Source: Flavobacteriales bacterium
GTDB lineage: Bacteria > Bacteroidota > Bacteroidia > Flavobacteriales_D > Crocinitomicaceae
DNA: 37,194 nucleotides
Assembly: GCA_947453795.1 (NCBI GenBank)
Contig: CANGIC010000005.1
Coordinates: forward strand, 1 to 37,194
Reading direction: 5' to 3'
Part shown: positions 28,535 to 36,706 of the stretch, piece after piece
Position numbering within the stretch: the stretch's first letter is position 1
Layout: the number at the start of each line of letters is the position of its first letter
Translations under genes and position numbers: made by a program
The notes under the pieces: generated by a model
Seen by the model: the letters and a program-made list of their open reading frames with translations, nothing else
Databases searched by the model: none
Told to the model about the DNA's origin: nothing

Positions 28535-28706
28535 ATCCGGATGGCCTTTTGGTTTGTGCCCAGATGTAGGCAGATAAAATGGTCATGATTCCAGCTATGC
28601 TTGTTGTGGCTACAACTTCCATTTTCATGATGGTAGCCATGATGGTTATTCCGCCCAGGAACAAGGCTGCGATCACGGTGAGCTTCAGTCGTGTTTTGGT
28701 ATTCAT
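28404..28706 (-). CDS. Small membrane protein, holin-like candidate
   Basis: MNTKTRLKLTVIAALFLGGITIMATIMKMEVVATTSIAGIMTILSAYIWAQTKR: two hydrophobic segments. Overlaps the next gene out of frame by 131 nt. Confidence 0.6.
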   Translation of the reverse strand: MNTKTRLKLTVIAALFLGGITIMATIMKMEVVATTSIAGIMTILSAYIWAQTKRPSGYELSDSNTQEQNIEDDSALRIRNSVFPAGYQTDKPGEKSDQGK

Positions 28707-28733
28707 TTGATATGTGGTTTAATAGATTCATGG

Positions 28734-29012
28734 TTACATAGGGTAATATTCCCAATTACCGCCTTTGCAGATTTGTGAACTAAATCTTCTTTCCGTACCA
28801 ATGCCGATGCGAAAATTCATGTCCTGATCCAGGTTTGCTATGTCCTGAACCCAGTATATCCATGTGCCTTCAATACGAATGGCATAAGCTCCTTTCTCCA
28901 GCACTGGTGGCTGAAAATTGACTGGACTGTTGAAGGTTTTTTCACCTGCAATGGATTGTTGCGTAGTGGTATCGACAACACCTTCTAATTGCTTTGAGTG
29001 TATCTTATCCAT
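28734..29012 (-). CDS. Small spike/fibre-like protein
   Basis: From ATG 29012 (MDKIHSKQLEGVVDTTTQQSIAGEKTFNSPVNF..): SIAGEKTF-type repeats are typical of phage fibre/spike proteins. Confidence 0.6.
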   Translation of the reverse strand: MDKIHSKQLEGVVDTTTQQSIAGEKTFNSPVNFQPPVLEKGAYAIRIEGTWIYWVQDIANLDQDMNFRIGIGTERRFSSQICKGGNWEYYPM

Positions 29013-29017
29013 GGTGA

Positions 29018-29380
29018 TTAGTAATTGTAGCAAACGACAATGGTGTCGGTTACTTCAGTGATATATGGTACATCAAATGTTACGATGTTAGATCCTTGCT
29101 GTGGGTTGACATTATTTAGAAAAACACCATTGAAAAACACCTGAACACTATCCGGATCATTGACAGAATATGTCAAACTCAAAGTAATGGGTGCTCGGTC
29201 TTTGGATTCGAGGTTAGTGAATACCTCACGAGCATTATTGGTATTGCTCAATCCGGCTATTATTTCTTTGATCTGAGCTATTTCAGTTTGTGCTGCAATA
29301 GCTGTATCAAGTGCTTTAGGAATCTGCGCAAGTTCTTTTGCGAGATTCTCAATCTGTTTAATTTTTACAAAGTCTCCCAT
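29018..29380 (-). CDS. Small fibre/spike-like protein (coiled coil plus beta domain)
   Basis: N-terminal helical AKELAQIPKALDTAIAAQTEIAQIKEII then beta-rich SLTYSVNDPDSVQVFFNGVFLN.. Confidence 0.6.
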   Translation of the reverse strand: MGDFVKIKQIENLAKELAQIPKALDTAIAAQTEIAQIKEIIAGLSNTNNAREVFTNLESKDRAPITLSLTYSVNDPDSVQVFFNGVFLNNVNPQQGSNIVTFDVPYITEVTDTIVVCYNY

Positions 29381-29382
29381 GA

Positions 29383-29781
29383 TTATATGATTTGTAGGTA
29401 TTTCACCAGTATTACATCCGTAGTTTCCAAGTTGAATGAGCCGTGCCAGTAGAGCTTCGTTCCGTCTGTATGAAAGTCCTTATCGGTTCCATATTGATAC
29501 AACACGCCATTTATTGAGAAGAACAAGGCCTTGCCATCAATACTTAAAGCAAACGGAAAGTTGTTTCCGGTTTTTGGGGAGTATGTAAGCTGGACTTGAT
29601 TCCATTTCAAAGTTGGCACTGTGCCATCGCCGCCATCAGAGCCCACATAGGAACTGATGCGATACACTTCATTGTGAACGATGATCTCATCATTGACAGG
29701 ATCACCCAAGATCTCTAGGACTTCCTTTGTAGAGAAAGCCTTGGCTTCGCCTGTGCGCAGATGTCGTAATGTGAATCCCAT
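29383..29781 (-). CDS. Beta-rich small structural/fibre-like protein
   Basis: ORF in a tight operon; ..FALSIDGKALFFSINGVLYQYGTDKDFHTDGTKLYWHG..: receptor-binding/spike-like composition. Confidence 0.6.
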   Translation of the reverse strand: MGFTLRHLRTGEAKAFSTKEVLEILGDPVNDEIIVHNEVYRISSYVGSDGGDGTVPTLKWNQVQLTYSPKTGNNFPFALSIDGKALFFSINGVLYQYGTDKDFHTDGTKLYWHGSFNLETTDVILVKYLQII

Positions 29782-29894
29782 TGTTTAATTCTTCGTCTTT
29801 TTGTTGTTCAGCTGCCTCCATAACCATCTTCCTCCAAAAAACAGCAATGCTGCTCCAGCCAGACTGATACCCCCTTTGGCAGCTAGTTGAGGGG

Positions 29895-30365
29895 TTATGT
29901 CAAGGCTTTTTTTTTAACGGTATCTATGATGCGTTCATAGAGATTGATAATGGCGCTGCGATAGCCTTCACGGCTGTCGCCATTTGCTTCGCTGATATAG
30001 GGCGAATAAGCAATGCGCTGTGCATAGGTCTTATAGTCCTGACCGGCAGCGTGTGCCGATTTGTACTTACTGGAGATAAGCCTCGCAAAATCATAAAAGC
30101 TATCCTGTGGTGTCTTATACACTCGGAATTTCAGCTTGTATTTGTTCTGTGCTTGGTAGATATTTCCATCCCAATATTCATTCTTCGATCCACCGGCAGT
30201 GATGCCGAAATAGTTGTTGCTCTTGGTAGCCAAGCCGGAGGTTCCCCAGCCACTTTCATGGGCTCCCTGAGCCAGGATCACCATAGGATCCATATTGTAT
30301 TTCAGTCCGGCAGCCTTGGCATACTGAAAGTTGTTTACCACATAATTTTCACTCTTTGTGCTCAT
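29895..30365 (-). CDS. Glucosaminidase / FlgJ-like muramidase (endolysin-like); possible -1 frame extension to 29785
   Basis: ..MDPMVILAQGAHESGWGTSGLATKSNNYFGITAGGS..YDFARLISS..: glycoside hydrolase 73-like signature. A9 run at 29907-29915 just before the stop. Confidence 0.88.
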   Translation of the reverse strand: MSTKSENYVVNNFQYAKAAGLKYNMDPMVILAQGAHESGWGTSGLATKSNNYFGITAGGSKNEYWDGNIYQAQNKYKLKFRVYKTPQDSFYDFARLISSKYKSAHAAGQDYKTYAQRIAYSPYISEANGDSREGYRSAIINLYERIIDTVKKKALT

Positions 30366-31438
30366 GGTCTTATCTCTTTAATGAAGCGGGCATTTACCCA
30401 GCGTTCGGTATTGTCAACTGTTTTGAATTTGTAAAACCGATCCTTGCCGGTGTCCATAGTCATAATCAATAGCCCTAGCAATGTGTTTCGGTCAGCGTTT
30501 GCAATGGGTTGCAACCTTTCATTCAACACTTGCACAAAATGGGTGGTAATGAGTTTGGAAGCATTGACTGGGATGCCTTTAACCGTTTTATCCTTTGAAG
30601 GTGGTGCATCGAAATAGTCGAGTGGCTTCATCCAGGGCGTAGAGTTCACCGTAGCCGGATAGCGATCAAACATGGGTTTGTAGTAATCGAAAATCTCCAC
30701 ATAATTGGAAGATGCGCTTACCCAAAAAGTGAATTTCTTTTTGTTGAATGCTTTGAATGCAGCCGGAGCTTTTTCGCCTCTCACCACATAACCGACTTCA
30801 ATGAATTTCACATTGTTCACTTCATCGAAATGCTGGTTGCCTGTCGCATATCCGATAAACTCACCGGCCTTTGCCGTGCGAATGATGTTCTTTTCAGAAA
30901 ACACTTCGTAAAATGCTCCATGGTTGGAAGCATCCGGAGAGCTGCGAATGGTAACGGCTTTTTTGGCTACGACCAATTGTGACTTCTTTGCAAAAGTGAC
31001 TGGAGGTGCAGAGCCTTTCTTAGTTGATTTGCCAGGATTGGAACTAACTAGTGTAAGAAATTTAGAATAATCCTCAGCAGAGAGTTCTCTTTGTAGATCG
31101 TCCAGTAAGTTAGACTGATACAGATCTCGGTAATTCTTCGATACTTCATCCAGGTCTGAAATCTGACGGGCTGTATCTAAAATGAGCTGCTCGTTTGTAC
31201 CGTCTGAACTCATCATCCAGGACACACCGCTTCGATTCATGGCGTTGCGAAGTGTCATGGCTTGTCTTACAGAAGGCTTATCATCGGTTTGAGCTTGTGC
31301 AGCCGTTTTATTGATGTCACCAATGATTTTTTTGCCAAAGCGATATGCCAGGTAAACACCACCAACGACCAAAAGACCGTTGATAATCTTGCCCCGGTTA
31401 TCGGAAACTACTTCTATGACCTTCTCTTTAATCGGCAT
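30362..31438 (-). CDS. Membrane-anchored structural-like protein with helical repeat and SH3-like C-terminal region
   Basis: N-terminal TM IINGLLVVGGVYLAYRFGKKI; LDTARQISDLDEVSKNYRDLYQSNLLDDLQRELSAEDYSKFL annexin-repeat-like; VTIRSSPDASNHGAFYEVF SH3-like. Confidence 0.7.
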   Translation of the reverse strand: MPIKEKVIEVVSDNRGKIINGLLVVGGVYLAYRFGKKIIGDINKTAAQAQTDDKPSVRQAMTLRNAMNRSGVSWMMSSDGTNEQLILDTARQISDLDEVSKNYRDLYQSNLLDDLQRELSAEDYSKFLTLVSSNPGKSTKKGSAPPVTFAKKSQLVVAKKAVTIRSSPDASNHGAFYEVFSEKNIIRTAKAGEFIGYATGNQHFDEVNNVKFIEVGYVVRGEKAPAAFKAFNKKKFTFWVSASSNYVEIFDYYKPMFDRYPATVNSTPWMKPLDYFDAPPSKDKTVKGIPVNASKLITTHFVQVLNERLQPIANADRNTLLGLLIMTMDTGKDRFYKFKTVDNTERWVNARFIKEIRP

Positions 31439-31441
31439 GGC

Positions 31442-31615
31442 TTAAATCATTGAGCGTATTTTTAACAGCACTAATGGGTTATCTATTTTCTTTGAAATGG
31501 AAACCAACTCCTGCGGCTTGAATGTCTTTACAATGGCTTCAATGGCCTGTTGCACTTGCTTGGCTTCAATATCATTGCGCACTGGCACATTCACGGTGAC
31601 ATTATTGTTATGCAT
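31442..31615 (-). CDS. Small hypothetical protein
   Basis: From the internal ATG (MHNNNVTVNVPVRNDIEAKQVQQAIEAIVK..), overlapping the upstream stop by a few nt. The longer ORF start lies deep inside the upstream gene. Confidence 0.55.
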   Translation of the reverse strand: MHNNNVTVNVPVRNDIEAKQVQQAIEAIVKTFKPQELVSISKKIDNPLVLLKIRSMI

Positions 31616-32441
31616 TGGTTTCTGTTGCTTTTTGTGTTGATACTTGGGTAATGAATTTGAGAATGCGTTGGATATTCTCCTTGTCTTTCTCCAGCTCAAT
31701 AAACAAGAGGTAAAGCGTACCAAGCTCCTGATTGCTCAGCGTAGTGCTGAAATCGTTTATCAGGTTAATGATGCTTTGTCTTTGGTCATTTTGCTGCTCC
31801 TTGCTTTCATCCTTTTCAGTGGAATTGAGCTCCTTTTTTTCCTTGTCTTTTTCTTCGGTTCCAGCTAAAAAGCTCATGGCTGTACCTACCGGTGAATTGG
31901 TAAAGAACTTCGCTAGTCCGGGAAGTGCCATGCCAATAATGTTTGAGTAGTACTCCACTTGCTTTTTAGCATCGAGGGTGGTTTGCAAGTCGGTGACCTG
32001 GAATTGCAGCTCTTCGTTGAGTTCCTTTTGCTGTTGCAGTTCTTGTTGAAGCTGCTCCAAGGTCTTCTGCCTCTCCATTTCGTTGAACTTGCGTTGAACC
32101 ATATCATTGATTTCAACTTCGCCAAGCCCTTGGAAACCGCTGGTTGTTCGGTTGTGTATTTCTTCCTCAATCTCGTTTACATCGAAGGTCTTTGCCCAAA
32201 TGAGAATGCCTTTCTCCGTGTCTTTAAATTCAACCTTTACTTTGTCAGGACTTTCGCTTTTCTCATAGCTTCTGATGAGCTGCGAGAAGGCTGATACATC
32301 GGCCTGTTCAATGGCATTGAGTTTCTTTCCGTTTCTGTAAAAAGTGGCGTTGAATACCACAGCACTATATCCCTGCTTCGGAAAGGTTTTAATCATCTTC
32401 CGGCAGACTTCGATAAGGTGGTATATTCTTCGTTTGCTCAC
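31608..32441 (-). CDS. Coiled-coil protein with GFQGLGE motif
   Basis: Long ORF; long coiled coil MERQKTLEQLQQELQQQKELNEELQFQVTDLQ; charged C-terminal region. Confidence 0.75.
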   Translation of the reverse strand: MSKRRIYHLIEVCRKMIKTFPKQGYSAVVFNATFYRNGKKLNAIEQADVSAFSQLIRSYEKSESPDKVKVEFKDTEKGILIWAKTFDVNEIEEEIHNRTTSGFQGLGEVEINDMVQRKFNEMERQKTLEQLQQELQQQKELNEELQFQVTDLQTTLDAKKQVEYYSNIIGMALPGLAKFFTNSPVGTAMSFLAGTEEKDKEKKELNSTEKDESKEQQNDQRQSIINLINDFSTTLSNQELGTLYLLFIELEKDKENIQRILKFITQVSTQKATETNA

Positions 32442-32761
32442 TTAATTACAATTTGAATAAACTCCATCGTGGTGTCCACTTCTAGCGGAAGCGGAAACTC
32501 AACAGAGATGGTTCCTGAATAGTCCTCAATACCTTCCAGCGACTGCACATCAAGCGGAATTCGCCTTGCCCTTGAATCGGAATGAATCAATGTGCCTGGT
32601 GGAAGCGCTGCGGCATTCGTTAGAAACAGCAATTCGTTGTAAGCATAGAACTGATAATGGCTTGTACCCACCGGCAACTCAATTCTGTAGAACTGCTGAA
32701 GTGCCGGTTCAATTTGCCGCTGCTTCAGCTGCGACTGGATGAATACAAGATGATCGTACAT
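32438..32761 (-). CDS. Small beta-rich protein, virion-structural candidate
   Basis: Tight operonic ORF; beta-rich composition. Confidence 0.6.
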   Translation of the reverse strand: MYDHLVFIQSQLKQRQIEPALQQFYRIELPVGTSHYQFYAYNELLFLTNAAALPPGTLIHSDSRARRIPLDVQSLEGIEDYSGTISVEFPLPLEVDTTMEFIQIVIK

Positions 32762-33170
32762 GCTGTTTGCTGTTTTGTAGTTCGCATTTCAAATAGATGG
32801 CTACCTGATAGGGACGAAACCATTCCTTGATGTCTATCAATGGGTATGGATTCTTTTGCGTGTCCAGGTAAAACCCGGTCACCAACTGTCCTGATTCTAG
32901 TGGAATGTTTAACTCCTGATACTCCGGCAACTGATCCACCTGGAATTCATAGCCAACAAAATCGTTGACATACAGCTGCTTTCGAGAGTTGAACTCAAGC
33001 GCTACAAGTCCGATTTCCGGTATATCCACATCCGATCCAATTCCCTTGACATGACGAACTACATATCCTAAACAGCGTCCGTAATTCGAAGGCAAACGAT
33101 GGCGTATTTCAACCACCTGTTCGTACTCTGTTACATCAAGCTTTATGATATGGTAGCGAATCTTTGTCAT
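32709..33170 (-). CDS. Beta-rich protein, virion-structural candidate
   Basis: Tight operonic ORF; 53-nt overlap with the next gene. Confidence 0.65.
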   Translation of the reverse strand: MTKIRYHIIKLDVTEYEQVVEIRHRLPSNYGRCLGYVVRHVKGIGSDVDIPEIGLVALEFNSRKQLYVNDFVGYEFQVDQLPEYQELNIPLESGQLVTGFYLDTQKNPYPLIDIKEWFRPYQVAIYLKCELQNSKQHVRSSCIHPVAAEAAAN

Positions 33171-33589
33171 GGGTGTTTTTCCGGATGCTTTTCTCCGTGC
33201 TTTTCAGGATGGTGTATTTCATTCACCAGCCACAGATACAGTTTTACATCGTATGGATATAAAGCGGGATTCGTGCCTCTTGGATCAGTATATCTGCCTT
33301 CCACAGATGAGCCACCGGCTTCAATATGTTCCTCGAAACGAAAGAACTTATTGTTAGGAGCTACCTGGTTTCCGCAGGTGATCATTCTCACTTCATGTGC
33401 ATCGTCAAACACATCCAGTCCATTAATCTTCAAGCCAATCGTTGCGCCAACAAGCACCTGGTCACTCGGCACGGAAGCAAACACGCCCCGAACTTTAGCA
33501 TAGAGCTTGTCCGTTTCGGCAGCAAATCTTACCGAGTCACCTGGTGCATTAATCCTTATTCGGATCTGTTGGAACTTATGATTCTTCAT
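33167..33589 (-). CDS. Beta-rich protein with His-rich (PEKH) tail, virion-structural candidate
   Basis: Operonic ORF; ends HHPEKHGEKHPEKHP. Confidence 0.65.
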   Translation of the reverse strand: MKNHKFQQIRIRINAPGDSVRFAAETDKLYAKVRGVFASVPSDQVLVGATIGLKINGLDVFDDAHEVRMITCGNQVAPNNKFFRFEEHIEAGGSSVEGRYTDPRGTNPALYPYDVKLYLWLVNEIHHPEKHGEKHPEKHP

Positions 33590-33608
33590 GGCTCAGAGCT
33601 TTCGCTGT

Positions 33609-34313
33609 TTATGATTTGATGACTGATGTGCCACGAAGGATGGCTTTCAAATAAGACTTTTCAGGTGCGTTGCTTCCCCATTCTAGGTTGAACTCAATGG
33701 ACTGCTGATCCTTGATAACTTTTGGGTTGTCCAGGACATACAATCCTTTGAAGATGTCTTTACCTTCAGTGAAGAACACCTCGTTGGATGTGTTGGGCAC
33801 AAGCACAGTTCCGTTGGCTTTGAACTCAAACTCTCCGTTGCGCACATAGTCTGGAATGACATTGAACGCCACATCGGGAGCTGTTTCTGTTCCTTCGGCA
33901 ACACCGGCCAACAACTGCATTCCGTATAACAGGAAGAAGTTTCCTTTTTCCAATTTTCCGGATGAGATGTTTGAGATACCGACAACTTTGTTGTCATCAT
34001 CTTTGAACATCTTAATCACTTTGCTACCGGTGATTGATTTTACCACATACAGTGCGGTATCAACTGCTTGCAAGGATTGGTTTGCAAGTCCCTTTTGAAT
34101 CTCCGAAGGAAGCATGTGAATTCGTTTTTCAAATTCGGCACGACTGCGTGAGCTGGCTGTGGCGGTTTGAATGCGAGATTGCATTTGCATCTTGCGGAAG
34201 AACTTCTTTTTTGCAGGCATAGGCGCTGCATCCAAGGCCTCTAAAAAGTCATCTTCGTTGATGGCTCCCAAAAGGTTGTGTTCGCTTTGTTCGATTTCTC
34301 CGAGCGTAAACAT
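33609..34313 (-). CDS. Structural-like protein (major capsid/coat candidate by position and composition)
   Basis: Helical N-terminal region then beta-rich C-terminal half (..FLLYGMQLLAGVAEG..YVRNGEFEFKANGTVLVPNTSNEVFFTEG..LYVLDNPKVIKDQQSIEFNLEWG..). No homology recognised. Confidence 0.6.
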   Translation of the reverse strand: MFTLGEIEQSEHNLLGAINEDDFLEALDAAPMPAKKKFFRKMQMQSRIQTATASSRSRAEFEKRIHMLPSEIQKGLANQSLQAVDTALYVVKSITGSKVIKMFKDDDNKVVGISNISSGKLEKGNFFLLYGMQLLAGVAEGTETAPDVAFNVIPDYVRNGEFEFKANGTVLVPNTSNEVFFTEGKDIFKGLYVLDNPKVIKDQQSIEFNLEWGSNAPEKSYLKAILRGTSVIKS

Positions 34314-34347
34314 GATTATTGATTTTTAAGGTTGAACATTGATTGAA

Positions 34348-34905
34348 TTACATGATTTCGATGAAGGCTGGTTCGCTTTCGCTTCCAGATGCTCCGATGT
34401 TGCGTTCAGGAATGTCGAATTGTTCCTGAGCATCCATTGGGTTTGGATAAGGCATATACACAGCGTTGAGAGCCGGTAAATCCGGGTTGTAGCGTTCTAC
34501 GGCTAGTTGTACCGGTTCACGAAATACCTTAACCGGAGTGGACATATCCGAATCATCGTTGCCAAGACCACTGAAGTCAGCCAGTCCGGCCAACAGGTCT
34601 TTTTTCAAAATGACCTTCACGCCACTGAGTACCCCGGCAGCACCGACACCGGTTGCAAGGAGCTTCATGTTTTTTTCTTTGAGCATCACCGCTCCGGCAG
34701 CACCAGCTGCGATAAGTACTACTGGACGAGCCATTGCTTTAGCATTGAAGCCGGTTTCAGTTCCGTCCACTTTCAATACCTTGTCAATGAGCCTGCCGCC
34801 CACAGAACCCAGAACGACACCACTTCCGAGCATCGCCAGGTTTTTTACTTCTTCCATTACAGCCTGGCTGCTGAGTTTGGAATTGGTTTTTCGTTGAGTT
34901 GCCAT
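34348..34905 (-). CDS. Small multi-TM glycine-rich membrane protein with DFSGLGNDD motif
   Basis: Hydrophobic segments (NLAMLGSGVVLGSVGGRLI, PVVLIAAGAAGAVML, LLATGVGAAGVLSGV). Confidence 0.7.
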   Translation of the reverse strand: MATQRKTNSKLSSQAVMEEVKNLAMLGSGVVLGSVGGRLIDKVLKVDGTETGFNAKAMARPVVLIAAGAAGAVMLKEKNMKLLATGVGAAGVLSGVKVILKKDLLAGLADFSGLGNDDSDMSTPVKVFREPVQLAVERYNPDLPALNAVYMPYPNPMDAQEQFDIPERNIGASGSESEPAFIEIM

Positions 34906-34927
34906 GTTTATTGATTTAATTGATTGC

Positions 34928-36706
34928 TTATAAAAGTTTTACTGCTTTCACAGGTAATTGCTTGCTGCCTTTACTGTGTTTCTTTTTGGAATGATTTTTC
35001 TTCCTGCGTGAATAGCCAGATAGGGAAGTAGATTTCTTTGGCTTTGATACCATTCGATAGATACCATAAGCCAACAGACCGCCTCCGATAACAGCTGGCA
35101 CCGGATTCTTTTTGATGAATTCCATGACACCGCCTCCGGAACCTGTTGCTGCTGCATCATCAGTTCCTGTGCTTGCAGACTTTTGCGCAGATGCATCACC
35201 GCCGGATTCTGTGCCGCTTTCAGATCCTGCCTTTTGCAGAGCTTCAGCAGCACCTGGATCATTGGCCATTTCCTTTGCTAAATCATTGGGATCGACATTC
35301 TCGTTTTTGTTGAGTAGTCCTGAATCCTTTAATATCTTGATAGCCGCGACAATGATTGGGGTTGCAGCTGCTAGCGTTGCGGCCGTTACCGGTTCGCCCA
35401 GACCCTGAAAATCTTCTTCGATGAATCCGTCTAGGTTGCCAGCTTTGCCTTTCAGAATAGCGTTGCGCAAAGCATCACGCTTTCCCTGAAGTTTGTCTGC
35501 AAACAGGCGCTCTACTTTGGCAAGAGCATCCTTGCTTTTGTTCCATTGCGCTTCATTGATACCTTTTGCGGCAGCTTGTTCTTTGGTTGCATAGCCCCAT
35601 TTGAGTTTAGCAGCCATTTTACCCAAGTTGGTTTTCATGGCTACCAGAAATCCGCCACGGGCAGCAATAGAGACCGGATTGAAGCGGACAACCGCTTTAC
35701 CGACTTCCTTTAGGCCTTTACCAACTTTCTGAACTGCGTTCTTTATACCCTTGAAAAAACCTTTCTTTCCTGGGCCGTTGAGTGCATACTCATCATGATC
35801 GAACACATCATCACCCAAACCGGAAAATCCGTTTCGGAAGTTGAGTTGTTCCTCGTTCTTTTCCAGCACAGCCAATGCTTCTTCACGCTTGTCGGTGTAG
35901 AAATACTGAATGGCATAGTCAAGCATTTTGATAAGTGCCTGCGGATCGTCAATGGAACTAACCATTTTCGGATTTTCCGCAATGCTTTTTCGGGTAGCTA
36001 CCAAGTGACGATAGATGCTGTCCAAATCTTGTTTTGCAGAAGTAGCTCCTAAATCTGAGCCTGATAAACCTGAACCCATTACTACGGTGTCCAGGTCGCT
36101 ATTTAAGCCGCTGAGCACAGCGACATTGATTCCATTTAAACTCATGGTATAGTCCATTTTATCTGTGAAAGGTTTCTCGTATCCATAGGGGGAGACTACC
36201 GCATCTATATTCTTATATCCACCTCTGTTATCCGGAACAATCACATACACATGCTGCCAGTGATCGGCAGAATAGCGAGTGATGCGAAAGCTGTGAGGGA
36301 TTTTTAGATTGGTTAGAATACTGCTGATGAAAATGCTCATGCAGTCACAATCAACACCGGTTCTGCGCTCTGCCCAGGAACGAGCAGGTCTGCGAAGCTG
36401 CTCCAGTCCACGCTTGTCGAGCTTATACTGGATGTTGTTGTAAACGAAGTCGTAGATAGACTTGCAGGTTTCTTCCAGTGTGCTTCGTTTGAGCACAGGA
36501 GCAATGCGAGCTGTATCGGTGAGGTACTTGTGTACCACCTTTTCCATTAGCTCCACTGTATCGCTTACTTCACCGTCTTTGATGATGATGCGATCTCGTT
36601 CATCCGGCTTCGGGAAGTAACGGTCATACTGATTACCGTCACGTATCCGCCTTTGTCCGGATGTGATTTCAAAATCGGGCGATATGGTACGTGCCAGCTG
36701 CATCAC
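34928..36706 (-). CDS. Transglutaminase-fold (papain-like) protein with basic amphipathic segment, two GLG motifs and C-terminal TM
   Basis: Transglutaminase-like C/H/D: RRTGVDCDCMSIF, DHWQHVYV, NIDAVVSPYG; TM VPAVIGGGLLAYGIYRMV; basic tail. Confidence 0.8.
   Translation of the reverse strand: MMQLARTISPDFEITSGQRRIRDGNQYDRYFPKPDERDRIIIKDGEVSDTVELMEKVVHKYLTDTARIAPVLKRSTLEETCKSIYDFVYNNIQYKLDKRGLEQLRRPARSWAERRTGVDCDCMSIFISSILTNLKIPHSFRITRYSADHWQHVYVIVPDNRGGYKNIDAVVSPYGYEKPFTDKMDYTMSLNGINVAVLSGLNSDLDTVVMGSGLSGSDLGATSAKQDLDSIYRHLVATRKSIAENPKMVSSIDDPQALIKMLDYAIQYFYTDKREEALAVLEKNEEQLNFRNGFSGLGDDVFDHDEYALNGPGKKGFFKGIKNAVQKVGKGLKEVGKAVVRFNPVSIAARGGFLVAMKTNLGKMAAKLKWGYATKEQAAAKGINEAQWNKSKDALAKVERLFADKLQGKRDALRNAILKGKAGNLDGFIEEDFQGLGEPVTAATLAAATPIIVAAIKILKDSGLLNKNENVDPNDLAKEMANDPGAAEALQKAGSESGTESGGDASAQKSASTGTDDAAATGSGGGVMEFIKKNPVPAVIGGGLLAYGIYRMVSKPKKSTSLSGYSRRKKNHSKKKHSKGSKQLPVKAVKLL

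Noticed and set aside
28531-28755. 74-aa minus-strand ORF (MGILPYVTMNLLNH...)
   Set aside because: Overlaps the more convincing TM protein ORF in another frame; His/Asn-rich translation looks non-coding.
31616-31723. N-terminal extension of the 93-aa ORF
   Set aside because: Out-of-frame reading of the C-terminal coding region of the 277-aa gene; the internal ATG at 31615 gives normal operon spacing.
33609-34313. Firm call of the 234-aa protein as a double-jelly-roll major capsid protein
   Set aside because: Only position and beta-rich composition support it; needs structure prediction, so it is kept as a candidate only.
34507-34914. Plus-strand ORFs of 135 and 119 aa antisense to the 185-aa gene
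   Set aside because: Shadow ORFs of a glycine/alanine-rich coding strand; no supporting domain or operon context.
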